From Armatimonadota bacterium (lineage in GTDB: Bacteria > Armatimonadota > Fimbriimonadia > Fimbriimonadales > Fimbriimonadaceae): a DNA stretch of 64,000 bases. Shown here piece after piece: positions 18,101-25,090 of this stretch (the stretch's first letter is position 1; each line of letters begins with the position of its first letter). Location: positions 558,001-622,000 of the forward strand of contig JAFDWS010000002.1 of the NCBI GenBank assembly GCA_018268375.1, written 5' to 3'. The position numbers were made by a program, and so were the translations under genes. The notes beneath the pieces are model-generated. The model was not told the DNA's origin. It made no database searches and saw only the letters and a list, made by a program, of their open reading frames with translations.

Positions 18101-18189
18101 GCAGACCGCTTTGTCTCAAATCGGTCGATGGTCGCACCCTCTCCTTCAATGCGAAGAGGTCCGAAAAGGCAAACGCGCCAAGTCTGCAT
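15166..18189 (-). CDS. SARP/AfsR-type transcriptional regulator (wHTH, BTAD, NTPase, TPR)
   Basis: A 1007-residue regulator. Residues 1-100 are a winged helix of the OmpR-like SARP type (KRSAQIIARLALARN, LWPEDFYDATRVRLRQELSRLRRAL). A BTAD domain (about 105-245) follows, then an AAA/NB-ARC-type NTPase starting with P-loop AIGGMGKTRL near 294-303, and tandem TPR-like repeats to the C-terminus. The design matches AfsR-like activators, which bind heptamer direct repeats at 11-bp spacing. It is 16 bases downstream of the globin gene and probably co-transcribed. Candidate operators are described upstream of the beta-roll and DUF4331 genes. Ligand unknown. Confidence 0.88.
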   Translation of the reverse strand: MQTWRVCLFGPLRIEGEGATIDRFETKRSAQIIARLALARNSKMLRADLADLLWPEDFYDATRVRLRQELSRLRRALGRAADILVADQDTVSLDRSAVEVDVSEFDAEVRGSALAPDEDTRAEKLVRAAQTSEETLLPGWDELWVAAERERLTAARLTVLTELAEAQNSRGDHAQALTTSNKALAIDRCNERAHMAAMTAHGGLGSMTDALGQFQQMKRLLREEQGREPTAVAEQLAESIRAGVSTVTEVATSRITAHFSVPIPTDTFFGRGVEVESLIQLLSSESTTRLVTLLAIGGMGKTRLAIEAALRIESSSALRCHFVPLAGLASADEVSSHVLETLAVHTQQAASAASVLTSLVPPTGLLLVLDNMEHILPEAAKEVSKMLEQVPNLKVLCTSRVPLRISGERLFQVEPLAIGPDSEAVLLLSDQACSVRPNIQFGPSAGATLQEIVRRLDGIPLAIRIAASKLRVLSPQQLLTQIEERFTDLENRSADAPERHRTLQSAFQWTFDSLPAPALALLTTMSGFHGGWTLEMATAASEEPDVIGSVETLCDHSLLVIEDSGAALRFDILQSVREHVEQSLDHKQLAERDSRRTKAVHDWMLKLSPNPNSNLPLAAVEAIDRELENIRAALHQAGSDDCRAQLEIAVRMPRYWRVRGHANEGLAILGALGENADSKATDLSADIAFAVGFLHQATLQFEESFEHLEQARALYREEGRIHAEALALSRIALVHRSRGDFETVRSTFGEAMALALSSGDSGTIGNVALLQGYSLYYSADLEGAWSSLEVARAELVSEDDPFLHVSLAHLEAWTQFELGDIALAEQRMDEVERLPDEIGDIAAKGSRSELRGRMAFAQDRADAAVAHFETALQAWQMVGSLFQACDQRASLGRALASCGRFEEARDNIRQAYEGWRALSDTGGGLVAIHSLVHLVCCEGDLERAAKILGASAARADAGAMQFIRSEQRFVKALEATLTAGLGKERASALMTEGRGWSDTEWRAALSL

Positions 18190-18205
18190 GGAGCCGGGGC
18201 CAAGG

Positions 18206-18646
18206 TCAACTTACCTCAGGACCACGGTCTCCCGACATACGCTCCGCGACGATGCCATAGAGGCGTTGCCATGCCGCGCGGGTCTCGGCGTCGAACTCCT
18301 CACCGAGCACCTCGTCGAAGGCCAAAAGGAGGCACGTGCCGACCAGTTCGTAGTGCTCTTTGACCGCGCCATAAGTGCGGTGCCGCCGCCCCAAGGCGTC
18401 GCACTCCGACTCGAACTTGTCCATGTCGTGCAGGGCGTCGAGCATCGTTGCCAGCATCATCATGAACTTCTCGCCTTGCACCCTCATGTCGTTCTTGAAC
18501 AATGGGCGCACGGAAGGGTCGCGCTCAAAGAGAATCGCGTAGAAGGTCTCCGCAGCGCGGTCGGAGACGGGAACGAGCTGGAGGAAGGAGTTGCGGAGGA
18601 GCACCGAATCCAGTTCGGTCGCGGGGTTGGGGGCTTCAGGTTCCAT
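18206..18646 (-). CDS. Single-domain globin (bacterial haemoglobin-like)
   Basis: 146 residues, the usual length of a single-domain globin. The N-terminal helices include FLQLVPVSDRAAETFYAILFERDPSVRPLF, as in flavohaemoglobin-type heme domains. The proximal His lies in GRRHRTYGAVKEHYELVG and Trp/Tyr residues follow in WQRLYGIVAERM. It should bind heme and O2 or NO; there is no reductase domain. ATG 18646 is preferred because the upstream in-frame part overlaps the terminator at 18677-18698. The gene sits directly upstream of the SARP-type regulator, suggesting gas- or redox-linked expression of that operon. Confidence 0.88.
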   Translation of the reverse strand: MEPEAPNPATELDSVLLRNSFLQLVPVSDRAAETFYAILFERDPSVRPLFKNDMRVQGEKFMMMLATMLDALHDMDKFESECDALGRRHRTYGAVKEHYELVGTCLLLAFDEVLGEEFDAETRAAWQRLYGIVAERMSGDRGPEVS

Positions 18647-18676
18647 TCGGTTCTGCGTGCAAAGAAAGGGAAACGG

Positions 18677-18698
18677 GCGGGGCGGAGAACCGCCCCGC
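18677..18698 (-). terminator. Terminator of the first beta-roll gene
   Basis: Perfect 9-bp arms GCGGGGCGG (18677-18685) and CCGCCCCGC (18690-18698) with a 4-base loop are followed on the minus strand by a pyrimidine-rich run (CCGTTTCCCTTTCTTTC). It separates the beta-roll gene from the globin-SARP operon. Confidence 0.85.
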
Positions 18699-18706
18699 AC
18701 CAGTCT

Positions 18707-19651
18707 TTAGTGACTATAGTCGAAAAGGTACCCCTCGGAAGCCAAGCGGTTCACCCACTGCTTCAGGTTCTTCGGGTCTCGACCGTCGTAGTCCATGATG
18801 AACGTGTTGCCGTCCGCTAGGAACACGCCTTCACAGGTCTTCTGCAGCGAGTTCTTGTAGCCCGTTCCGATCAGGTTGTGGCCACCGCTGCACCAGGTGG
18901 AGTTGTAGCTGCCGGTCAAGATGGCGCAGCTCGTCCCGCCGTTGTTGTCGTTGTGCTCGCCAGTCCCGACGAACGCGTTGAGGTTCGGCCAGCTATCGCC
19001 GTTGGAGACACCGGTCGCCACGACTCCTTCGTAGCCGTAGATAGCATTGCCCTTGCCGCTCAAGACACAGCCGTTTCGGGAAGTGTCGCGGGTGACGTTG
19101 CCGTTGCCCGTGCCGAGCAGGCCGTTCAGGCCAGCGTTCCACTGGTTGGCGCCCGTCACGACGACCGAGTTCATGCCCGTCGCCTTGTTGTTGTAGCCGT
19201 TGAGGATCACCGTGTTCTGACCCGCGAAGTTGTGCGAGCCGCCCACGAATCCGCCCTGGCCGCTGTAGTTGTTCTGGCTCCCCATGACAAGGAAGTGCGA
19301 ACCACTGCGGACGTCTGTGCCGTCGTTGCGGGCGCCGTTCCAGCCGATGATCAGGTTGCCGAGCCCGTTGGGCGCGACCGGCGTGTCCGCGCTTTGGATT
19401 TGCACGTTGCAACCGCGGATGTACATCGTCTTGCCGCCGACAGTGATGTACTGCGTCTTCTTCGCTAGGGCGACGAGCGTGCTCGAGAGCTGGTTGATGG
19501 TCGTCTGCTGGTTGTTCGTCAGGTTCTGCAGGGCGGCCACATCGGCCTTGAGCTTGGTGACAGCCGCCTTCAGGTCGGTGATGTCGTCCGCCTTCGCGAG
19601 CGGGGTCACCGCGACGAGAGCGAGGAGAGCGAGAGTCTTGTTGTTTCTCAT
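18707..19651 (-). CDS. Secreted coiled-coil / beta-roll protein A (YadA-head-like)
   Basis: 314 residues. A signal peptide ends at about residue 21 (LAKA-DD). A heptad-type coiled coil follows (LKAAVTKLKADVAALQNL, about 24-60), then about 220 residues of degenerate repeats of the form SxxVxTGxxNxAxG (GSHFLVMGSQNNYSGQGGFV, VVVTGANQWNAGLNGLLGTG). This resembles the left-handed parallel beta-roll head of trimeric adhesins, but there is no membrane anchor domain. A trimeric surface or secreted fibre is inferred. It is paralogous to the gene at 22747-23682, with the same promoter layout. Start ATG 19651. Confidence 0.7.
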   Translation of the reverse strand: MRNNKTLALLALVAVTPLAKADDITDLKAAVTKLKADVAALQNLTNNQQTTINQLSSTLVALAKKTQYITVGGKTMYIRGCNVQIQSADTPVAPNGLGNLIIGWNGARNDGTDVRSGSHFLVMGSQNNYSGQGGFVGGSHNFAGQNTVILNGYNNKATGMNSVVVTGANQWNAGLNGLLGTGNGNVTRDTSRNGCVLSGKGNAIYGYEGVVATGVSNGDSWPNLNAFVGTGEHNDNNGGTSCAILTGSYNSTWCSGGHNLIGTGYKNSLQKTCEGVFLADGNTFIMDYDGRDPKNLKQWVNRLASEGYLFDYSH

Positions 19652-19691
19652 GGTTTCGTTTTCCTGGGCGGTCGTCCCGCCTTTCAGGTTC

Positions 19692-19747
19692 ATTGTCTGG
19701 CCTGGTCGTGACACCTCGGCTGGTCCCGGCGTGACAATGGCGTGACA
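19692..19747 (-). promoter_or_regulatory. SARP-type operator and promoter upstream of beta-roll gene A
   Basis: On the minus strand three copies of TGTCACG lie at 19741-19747, 19730-19736 and 19707-19713. The first two are at 11-bp period; the third is 23 bp further on (about two turns). The last copy ends 9 bases before GACAAT (19692-19697), a possible -10 hexamer. The same layout recurs at 23728-23783. Confidence 0.55.
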
Positions 19748-20326
19748 GATGGGGGAGTTGTCAGGGCGTGGTCGCTACGAAGTCATACCGACCGAAGTGG
19801 AGACGAAGTCAAACTGAGCGGAAGGACCCTTCACTCATTACTCTGGGGTCCCTCCGCTCCCGTCGCGCAGGAGCGCTCGGGTCGGTCGGGATGACAAAGC
19901 GGCGATTGGTGGTCAGTTCCGGACAATCAGGGGGCTGTCATCCCGACCGAAGTGGAGACGAAGTCGGACTGAGCGGAGGGATCGTTCACTCATCACTCAG
20001 GGGGTCCCTCCGCTCCCGTCGCGCAAGAGCGCTCGGGTCGGTCGGGATGACAAAGCAGTGGCGAGGAGGGATCGTACATTCGTAACTCAGGGGTCCCTCC
20101 GCTCCCGTCGCGCAGGAGCGCTCGGGTCGGTCGGGATGACAAACCGGCGATTGGTGGTCAGTTCTGGACAGTCAGGGGGTTGTCATCCCGACCGAGGTGG
20201 AGACGAAGTCGAACTGAGCGGAGGGATCCTTTAGTAGATCTAGTGAACGGTCCCTCGGCTTCGCTCGGGATGACAAGCGCGTGGTGCTAGGGACGCGGCA
20301 GGGCCCTGGTGGGTAACTTGTTGCAG

Positions 20327-20554
20327 ATGACCGAGGAGCAAGATCCAGCAAGATCCATTTGGGATGACGAATCCTGGCCCTGGGGAATGATGCTGCAGGC
20401 GGGCCTAAATGTCGGGAAGGGAGTTGTCTTCCTTCTGATCATGTCGGTCTTGCAATGGTCGCCCCTGGCTTGGGTTCTGTCGCTGGGATTCCTGATTGCT
20501 GCGGCGGTTTGCGAGGAGCTTCTGAGGGTCAGGCGGCGTCGCAAAGAGGGCTGA
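20327..20554 (+). CDS. Small membrane protein, hypothetical, inside the repeat array
   Basis: 75 residues with an acidic N-terminus (MTEEQDPARSIWDDESW), one or two hydrophobic helices (about 27-65: GVVFLLIMSVLQWSPLAWVL, then LGFLIAAAVCEELL) and a basic tail RVRRRRKEG. The topology is sensible and the sequence shares nothing with the surrounding repeats, so it is probably a real gene rather than a repeat artefact. It is bounded by C-type repeats at 20249 and 20556. No family recognised; no strong ribosome site, although an in-frame GTG lies 18 bases upstream. Confidence 0.5.
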   Translation: MTEEQDPARSIWDDESWPWGMMLQAGLNVGKGVVFLLIMSVLQWSPLAWVLSLGFLIAAAVCEELLRVRRRRKEG

Positions 20555-21057
20555 CGGTCCCTCGGCTTCGCTCGGGATGAGAAGCGTGTGGTGCATCCCA
20601 CCGTTGTGGCGGGCGGAAGACCTCAAGGCCCTGAGATTTCGAACGGCCGCGCTAATGCAGGGGGTTGTCATCCCGACCGAAGTGGAGACGAAGTCGAACT
20701 GAGCGGAGGGACCCTTCAGCACATCCAGTGAACGGTCCCTCGGCTACGCTCGGGATGACAAGCGTGTGGTGCAGACCACCGTTGTGGCGGGCGAAAGACC
20801 TCAAGGCCCTGAGATTTCGAACGGCCCCGCCAAAGCAAGGGCTGTCATCCCGACCGAGGTGGAGACGAAGTCGAAATGAGCGGAGGGATCGTTCACTCAT
20901 CACTCAGGAGGTCCCTCCGCTTCCGTCGCGCAGGAGCGCTCGGGTCGGTCGGGATGACAAACCGGTGGCGAGTGGTGGTCAGTTCCGGACGGTCAGAGGT
21001 TGTCATCCCGACCGAAGTGGAGACGAAGTCGAACTGAGCGGAGGGACCCTTCAGTAA

Positions 21058-21360
21058 TCACTCGACGCCGAACCAATCCTGGGCAAGGTCGTGCCACGAC
21101 GGGTTGGTCTCCTCAATGAGCCAAATCTTCTTCTCCCGGCGCCAGCGCTTGATCTGCTTCTCTCTATCAATGGCGTCGCGGATGTCGGCGAACTCCTCGT
21201 ACCAGATGAGAGCCGTGCAACGGTACTTCTTGCTAAAACCAGCGTAGGTTCCGTTCTTGTGCTGCCAGACTCGTCCTTCGAGGTCGCTGGTGACCCCGGT
21301 GTAGAGAACCCCGCTCTTGCTCGCCAAGATGTAGGCGCATGGCTGCTTGCTCCTCCCCAT
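21058..21360 (-). CDS. GIY-YIG domain endonuclease-like protein inside the repeat array
   Basis: A 100-residue single-domain GIY-YIG protein of the UPF0213/YhbQ-like type. The core motifs are AYILASKSGVLYTGVTSDLEGRVWQHKNG (GIY-YIG as AYI-YTG, with catalytic Arg in GRVWQHK), KKYRCTALIWYEEFADIRDAIDREKQIK with the catalytic Glu, and WRREKKIWLIEETNP. Family members are small structure-selective or homing-type nucleases of mostly unknown role. It lies between repeat units A6 (21002) and B5 (21393), which makes a role in repeat dynamics worth testing. Confidence 0.9.
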   Translation of the reverse strand: MGRSKQPCAYILASKSGVLYTGVTSDLEGRVWQHKNGTYAGFSKKYRCTALIWYEEFADIRDAIDREKQIKRWRREKKIWLIEETNPSWHDLAQDWFGVE

Positions 21361-22451
21361 TTGTGCATTGTGCCACCGACCGGCTGATCAAGGGTCCCTC
21401 CGCTCCCGTCGCGCAGGAGCGCTCGGGTCGGTCGGGATGACAAACCGGCGATTGGTGGTAAGTTCCGGACAGTCAGGGGGCTGTCATCCCGACCGAGGTG
21501 GAGACGAAGTCGGACTGAGCGGAGGGATCGTTCACTCATCACTCAGGGGGTCCCTCCGCTCCCGTCGCGCAGGAGCGCTCGGGTCGGTCGGGATGACAAA
21601 CCGGTGGCGAAGTGGCATCCTTCACTCATCACTCGGGGGTCCCTCCGCTCCCGTCGCGCAGGAGCGCTCGGGTCGGTCGGGATGACAAACCGGCGAGTGG
21701 TGGTCAGTTCCGGACGGTCAGGGGGTTGTCATCCCGACCGAAGTGGAGACGAAGTCGAACTGAGCGGAGGGATCGTTCACTCATTACCCGGGGGTCCCTC
21801 CGCTCCCGTCGCGCAGGAGCGCTCGGGTCGGTCGGGATGACAAAACCGGTGGCGAGGAGGGATCGTACATTCGTAACTCAGGGGTCCCTCCGCTCCCGTC
21901 GCGCGGGAGCGCTCGGGTCGGTCGGGATGACAAAGCGGCGATTGGTGGTCAGTTCCGGACAGTCAGGGGGTTGTCATCCCGACCGAAGTGGAGACGAAGT
22001 CGAAATGAGCGGAGGGATCGTACATTCATCACTCAGGGGGTCCCTCCGCTCCCGTCGCGCAGGAGCGCTCGGGTCGGTCGGGATGACAAACCGGTGGCGA
22101 AGTGGCATCCTTCACTCATCACTCGGGGGTCCCTCCGCTCCCGTCGCGCGGGAGCGCTCGGGTCGGTCGGGATGACAAAGCAGTGGCGAGTGGTGGTCAG
22201 TTCCGGACAGTCAGGGAGCTGTCATCCCGACCGAAGTGGAGACGAAGTCGAACTGAGCGGAGGGATCGTTCACTCATCACTCAGGGGGTCCCTCCGCTCC
22301 CGTCGCGCAGGAGCGCTCGGGTCGGTCGGGATGACAAACCGGCGGGGGGGATCAGTTCCGGACGGTCAGGGGGTCCCTCCGCTCCCGTCGCGCAGGAGCG
22401 CTCGGGTCGGTCGGGATGACAAACCGGTGGCGAGGAGGGACTCGATCACGC

Positions 22452-22640
22452 CCAAAGAGTACGAGACGACACCCAAGGAGAACTCGGCAGTATCCAAAGA
22501 GAACTTTGCAGAGCACAAAGAGCACTCGGCAGTATCCAAAGAGCGCTCGGCAGAACACAATGAGTACTCGGCGATACTCAAAGAGCAATTGTGGTCATTC
22601 AAAGAGTACTTGGTGATAGCCAAAGAGCACTGTCTGACAC
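22452..22640. repeat. Nine-copy 21-bp tandem repeat
   Basis: Nine consecutive 21-bp units fill exactly 189 bases. Most begin (C/A/T)CAAAGAG, and several continue with ACTCGGCAGTAT. Read on the plus strand they encode a heptad pattern of the type KExSAVS, and on the minus strand a hydrophobic heptad pattern. No start codon with a ribosome site of its own is evident. It abuts the end of the palindromic array and lies downstream of beta-roll gene B. Confidence 0.85.
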
Positions 22641-22746
22641 GCGTTGGAGCGGACTTTGCTGTTGCCGGCAAACATCTTTGCGGGAAGGGGGAGAGGGTCG
22701 AACTCTGTAGGCGGACCGAACCCTCACCCCACCCGGACATGGTCGC

Positions 22747-23682
22747 CTACCGGAACATCTTGCCTTCGGAACCGAGGCGGTTCTTGTAGGGGACGCCCTT
22801 GCTGTGGTCGTAGTCCACATACCAGTTCGTGCCGGCGGCGACGAAGAGGCCCGTGTTGCCCATGTCGATGCGGTTGCCAGAGCCCGTCCCGATCAAGTTG
22901 AACTTGCCGGTGGAGGTGATCTGGTTGTGCGCGCCGGTGACGATCATGCCGAAGTCGCCGCGGATGACGGAGTTCGACTCGCCGGTGCAGACCAGGCCGC
23001 AATCGACGGAGTCTCCGATGCCGTTCGCGACGCCGGTCATGATGCCGCTGTAGCCGCTCCAAACGGCGTTCTGCTTGCCCGAGACGACAAAGCCAGACGG
23101 CGCGCCCGGCACGACGTAGTTGCTGTTGCCGGTCCAGACGAGGCTATAGGGGCCGTTGGCTTGGTTGTAAGCGCCGGTCAGGACGACGCCAGAGCTGCCC
23201 TTGGCCTTGTTGTTGTAGCCGTTGAGGACGGTGCTGTATCCCCAGACGTCGTTCATGTCGCCTCCGACGAAGCCGCTGTCGCCCCAATAGTTGTTGCGCA
23301 CGCCCATGACGAGGTTGTGGGAGCCGGTGCGGACGTCGGTGCCGTTCCCCCGCAGCGTGTTCCAGCCGATGATGAGGTTGCCGAGGCCGTTGGACTGGAC
23401 GCCATAGGTGTCGGCGTTAGTGAGCATGACGTTGCAGCCCCGGATGAGCATCGTGTTGTCTTGCCCGATGGCGACGAACTGCACTTTGTCGCTGATGAGG
23501 CTCTTGACCTTGGTCTGAGCGTTCAACATGGATTGGTCGCTGGTGGTCTTGGACTGGAGGTCGCCAACGCTGGATTGGAGGGCGGCCACGTCGGCCTTGA
23601 GTTGGGCGATATCGTCGGCGTGGGCCACCGAAGAAAGGGCGAGCGCCATTAGCGGCGCGATTGCGGAAGTTTTGGTTCTCAT
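22747..23682 (-). CDS. Secreted coiled-coil / beta-roll protein B (YadA-head-like)
   Basis: 311 residues, paralogous to the gene at 18707-19651. Signal peptide (cleaved near VAHA-DD), coiled coil IAQLKADVAALQSSVGDLQS (about 26-60), the shared motif RGCNVMLTNADTYGVQSNGL followed by GNLIIGWN, and repeats such as GSHNLVMGVRNNYWGDSGFV and TGAHNQITSTGKFNLIGTG, forming a predicted beta-roll. The C-terminus has FVAAGTNWYVDYDHSKG, matching FLADGNTFIMDYDGRD in protein A. No anchor domain is seen. I place the start at ATG 23682; an upstream in-frame extension covers the promoter and is not coding. Confidence 0.7.
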   Translation of the reverse strand: MRTKTSAIAPLMALALSSVAHADDIAQLKADVAALQSSVGDLQSKTTSDQSMLNAQTKVKSLISDKVQFVAIGQDNTMLIRGCNVMLTNADTYGVQSNGLGNLIIGWNTLRGNGTDVRTGSHNLVMGVRNNYWGDSGFVGGDMNDVWGYSTVLNGYNNKAKGSSGVVLTGAYNQANGPYSLVWTGNSNYVVPGAPSGFVVSGKQNAVWSGYSGIMTGVANGIGDSVDCGLVCTGESNSVIRGDFGMIVTGAHNQITSTGKFNLIGTGSGNRIDMGNTGLFVAAGTNWYVDYDHSKGVPYKNRLGSEGKMFR

Positions 23683-23727
23683 TGTCTTGCGTCCTGGCGG
23701 GCAAGATTCCGGCCCGCGATTGAGTTC

Positions 23728-23783
23728 ATTGTCTGGTCGGCCCGTGACAGCGTGGTCGGTCCCGGCGTGACAAGCGCGTGACA
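23728..23783 (-). promoter_or_regulatory. SARP-type operator and promoter upstream of beta-roll gene B
   Basis: TGTCACG on the minus strand at 23777-23783, 23766-23772 and 23743-23749 repeats the spacing (11 and 23 bp) seen upstream of beta-roll gene A. The last copy ends 9 bases before GACAAT (23728-23733). Sequence between the repeats (CGCCGGGACC) is also conserved. Confidence 0.55.
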
Positions 23784-23876
23784 GATTGCGGGGATGGTTC
23801 GGGCGGAGAGTGGCGGGTTCGGCGTGCCGGGGCGAATATGAGGAAGGGGCTGGGGGTGGAGCGATCGGCGTTCCGC

Positions 23877-23882
23877 TATAAT
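23877..23882 (+). promoter_or_regulatory. -10 element TATAAT upstream of hppD
   Basis: A perfect TATAAT lies 77 bases before the hppD start codon in otherwise GC-rich sequence, implying a 5' leader of about 70 bases. A convincing -35 is not visible. Confidence 0.5.
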
Positions 23883-23959
23883 AGGGAGAGCTCTTCGTTG
23901 CCCGATCGACCGTATTCCCGCGCGGAAATTGGGGCGAGCAACAAGGCAGGACACCAACG

Positions 23960-25048
23960 ATGAGCACCGACACGTTCCCGATCCGTCGCGTCGACCACGT
24001 TCGCCACTGGGTGAACAATGCCAGGCAATCGGCCTTCTTCTACCAGCACACCTTCGGCTTCAGCATCACCGGCTACAGCGGCCTGGAGACCGGTAGCCGT
24101 GAGGACGCCCACTACTTGCTCGAGCAAAACGACCTGAGGCTGATCTTCAGCGCGCCACTCGTCCCCGGCCACCCGATGGCCGAGAGGATCGGACACCACG
24201 GCGACTTCGTGCAGGACATCGCCTTCGAGGTCGACGACGTGGACGCAGCCTGGAAGGCAGCCACCGATCGCGGCGCAAAGAGCTGGCAAGAACCGAAGTG
24301 GCTTGAGGACGACGGTGGCCGCGTCCGGGTGGCGGGGATCTGCACCTACGGCGACACCATCCACAGCCTGATCAACCGGGACGGCTACAAAGGCAAGTTC
24401 CTGCCCAATTTCCGCGCGGAGAACCAACCCGGCGACGGGATCGGCATCATCGAGGTCGACCATTGCGTTGGCAACGTCGAACTCGGAAAGATGAACGTCT
24501 GGGTGAAATGGTACGAGGACGTCCTCGGATTCAAGAATCTCATCAGCTTTGATGACAACGACATCTCCACCGACTACACGTCGCTCATGTCGAAGGTGAT
24601 GTCGAACGGCAACGGTCGAGTGAAGTTCCCCATCAATGAACCCGCGCCGGGCAAGAAGAAGTCTCAGATCGACGAGTACCTGGAGTACTTCGGCGGCCCC
24701 GGCGTCCAGCACGTCGCGATGAGGACGGACGACATCGTCTACACGGTCTCGCGCCTCCGCGCCCGCGGCGTGGACTTCCTCAAGGTCCCGCGATCCTATT
24801 ACGACATGCTGCCGGACCGGGTCGGCACGATCGACGAGGACATTGACGTCCTCGCGGATCTCGGCATCCTGGTGGACCGCGACGACGAAGGCTATCTGCT
24901 TCAGATCTTCACGAAGCCGATCACCGACCGCCCGACATTGTTCTACGAGATCATCCACCGAAAGGGCGCCAAGAGCTTTGGAAAGGGCAACTTCAAGGCG
25001 CTGTTCGAGAGCATTGAGCGAGAGCAAGCCGTCCGCGGCACGCTCTGA
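23960..25048 (+). CDS. hppD: 4-hydroxyphenylpyruvate dioxygenase
   Basis: A 362-residue HPPD, which converts 4-hydroxyphenylpyruvate to homogentisate in tyrosine degradation. It has two vicinal-oxygen-chelate domains. Iron ligands are in place: His168 (VDHCVGNV), His251 (GVQHVAM) and Glu330 (FYEII). The C-terminal gating helix FGKGNFKALFESIEREQ is intact. No homogentisate dioxygenase gene is adjacent, so the pathway is scattered, or homogentisate serves quinone/tocopherol-like synthesis. It is monocistronic with a terminator just after the stop. Confidence 0.97.
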   Translation: MSTDTFPIRRVDHVRHWVNNARQSAFFYQHTFGFSITGYSGLETGSREDAHYLLEQNDLRLIFSAPLVPGHPMAERIGHHGDFVQDIAFEVDDVDAAWKAATDRGAKSWQEPKWLEDDGGRVRVAGICTYGDTIHSLINRDGYKGKFLPNFRAENQPGDGIGIIEVDHCVGNVELGKMNVWVKWYEDVLGFKNLISFDDNDISTDYTSLMSKVMSNGNGRVKFPINEPAPGKKKSQIDEYLEYFGGPGVQHVAMRTDDIVYTVSRLRARGVDFLKVPRSYYDMLPDRVGTIDEDIDVLADLGILVDRDDEGYLLQIFTKPITDRPTLFYEIIHRKGAKSFGKGNFKALFESIEREQAVRGTL

Positions 25049-25055
25049 CACTTCG

Positions 25056-25087
25056 GCGGCCCGTGGGAGTCGACTCCCGCGGGCCGC
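25056..25087. terminator. Bidirectional terminator between hppD and the DUF1501 gene
   Basis: A nearly perfect 32-base inverted repeat centred on GTCGAC (16-bp arms with one G-T wobble) is flanked by ACTTC on the left and TTCTTACTT on the right. It lies between two convergent stops. Confidence 0.85.
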
Positions 25088-25090
25088 TTC

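Larger units (their letters stand above)
19782..22420. repeat. Array of REP-like imperfect palindromic repeats
   Basis: I count 10 A units (about 47 bp, beginning GTCATCCCGACCGA and ending GAGCGGAGGGATC or ACC), 13 B units (about 49 bp, beginning GGTCCCTCCGCTC and ending TCGGTCGGGATGAC) and 3 short C units (GGTCCCTCGGCT..CGGGATGA). A units start at 19782, 19937, 20182, 20667, 20844, 21002, 21483, 21728, 21973 and 22221. B units start at 19847, 20003, 20092, 20910, 21393, 21549, 21638, 21793, 21893, 22039, 22128, 22287 and 22372. C units start at 20249, 20556 and 20734. The ends of A are the reverse complement of the ends of B, so an A-B pair forms a large imperfect hairpin. Spacers also recur (for example GATTGGTGGTCAGTTCCGGA), showing higher-order duplication. 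Apart from two genes listed separately, reading frames here are translations of the repeats. Confidence 0.9.

Noticed and set aside
15166..18189. Alternative reading as a LuxR-type (MalT-like) regulator
   Set aside because: There is no C-terminal LuxR helix-turn-helix; the DNA-binding domain is N-terminal and SARP-like.
19782..22640. Possible CRISPR array
   Set aside because: Spacers are themselves repeated, units are palindromic and differ in length, and no cas genes are present.
21612..22789. Long plus-strand open frames rich in SLRSRRAGALGSVGMT-like repeats
   Set aside because: They are translations of the A and B repeat units; the same peptide appears in several frames and copies, with no ribosome sites.
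22747..24018. Longer start for beta-roll protein B (24018)
   Set aside because: The extension lacks protein character, overlaps hppD and covers the operator and promoter; ATG 23682 starts the signal peptide.
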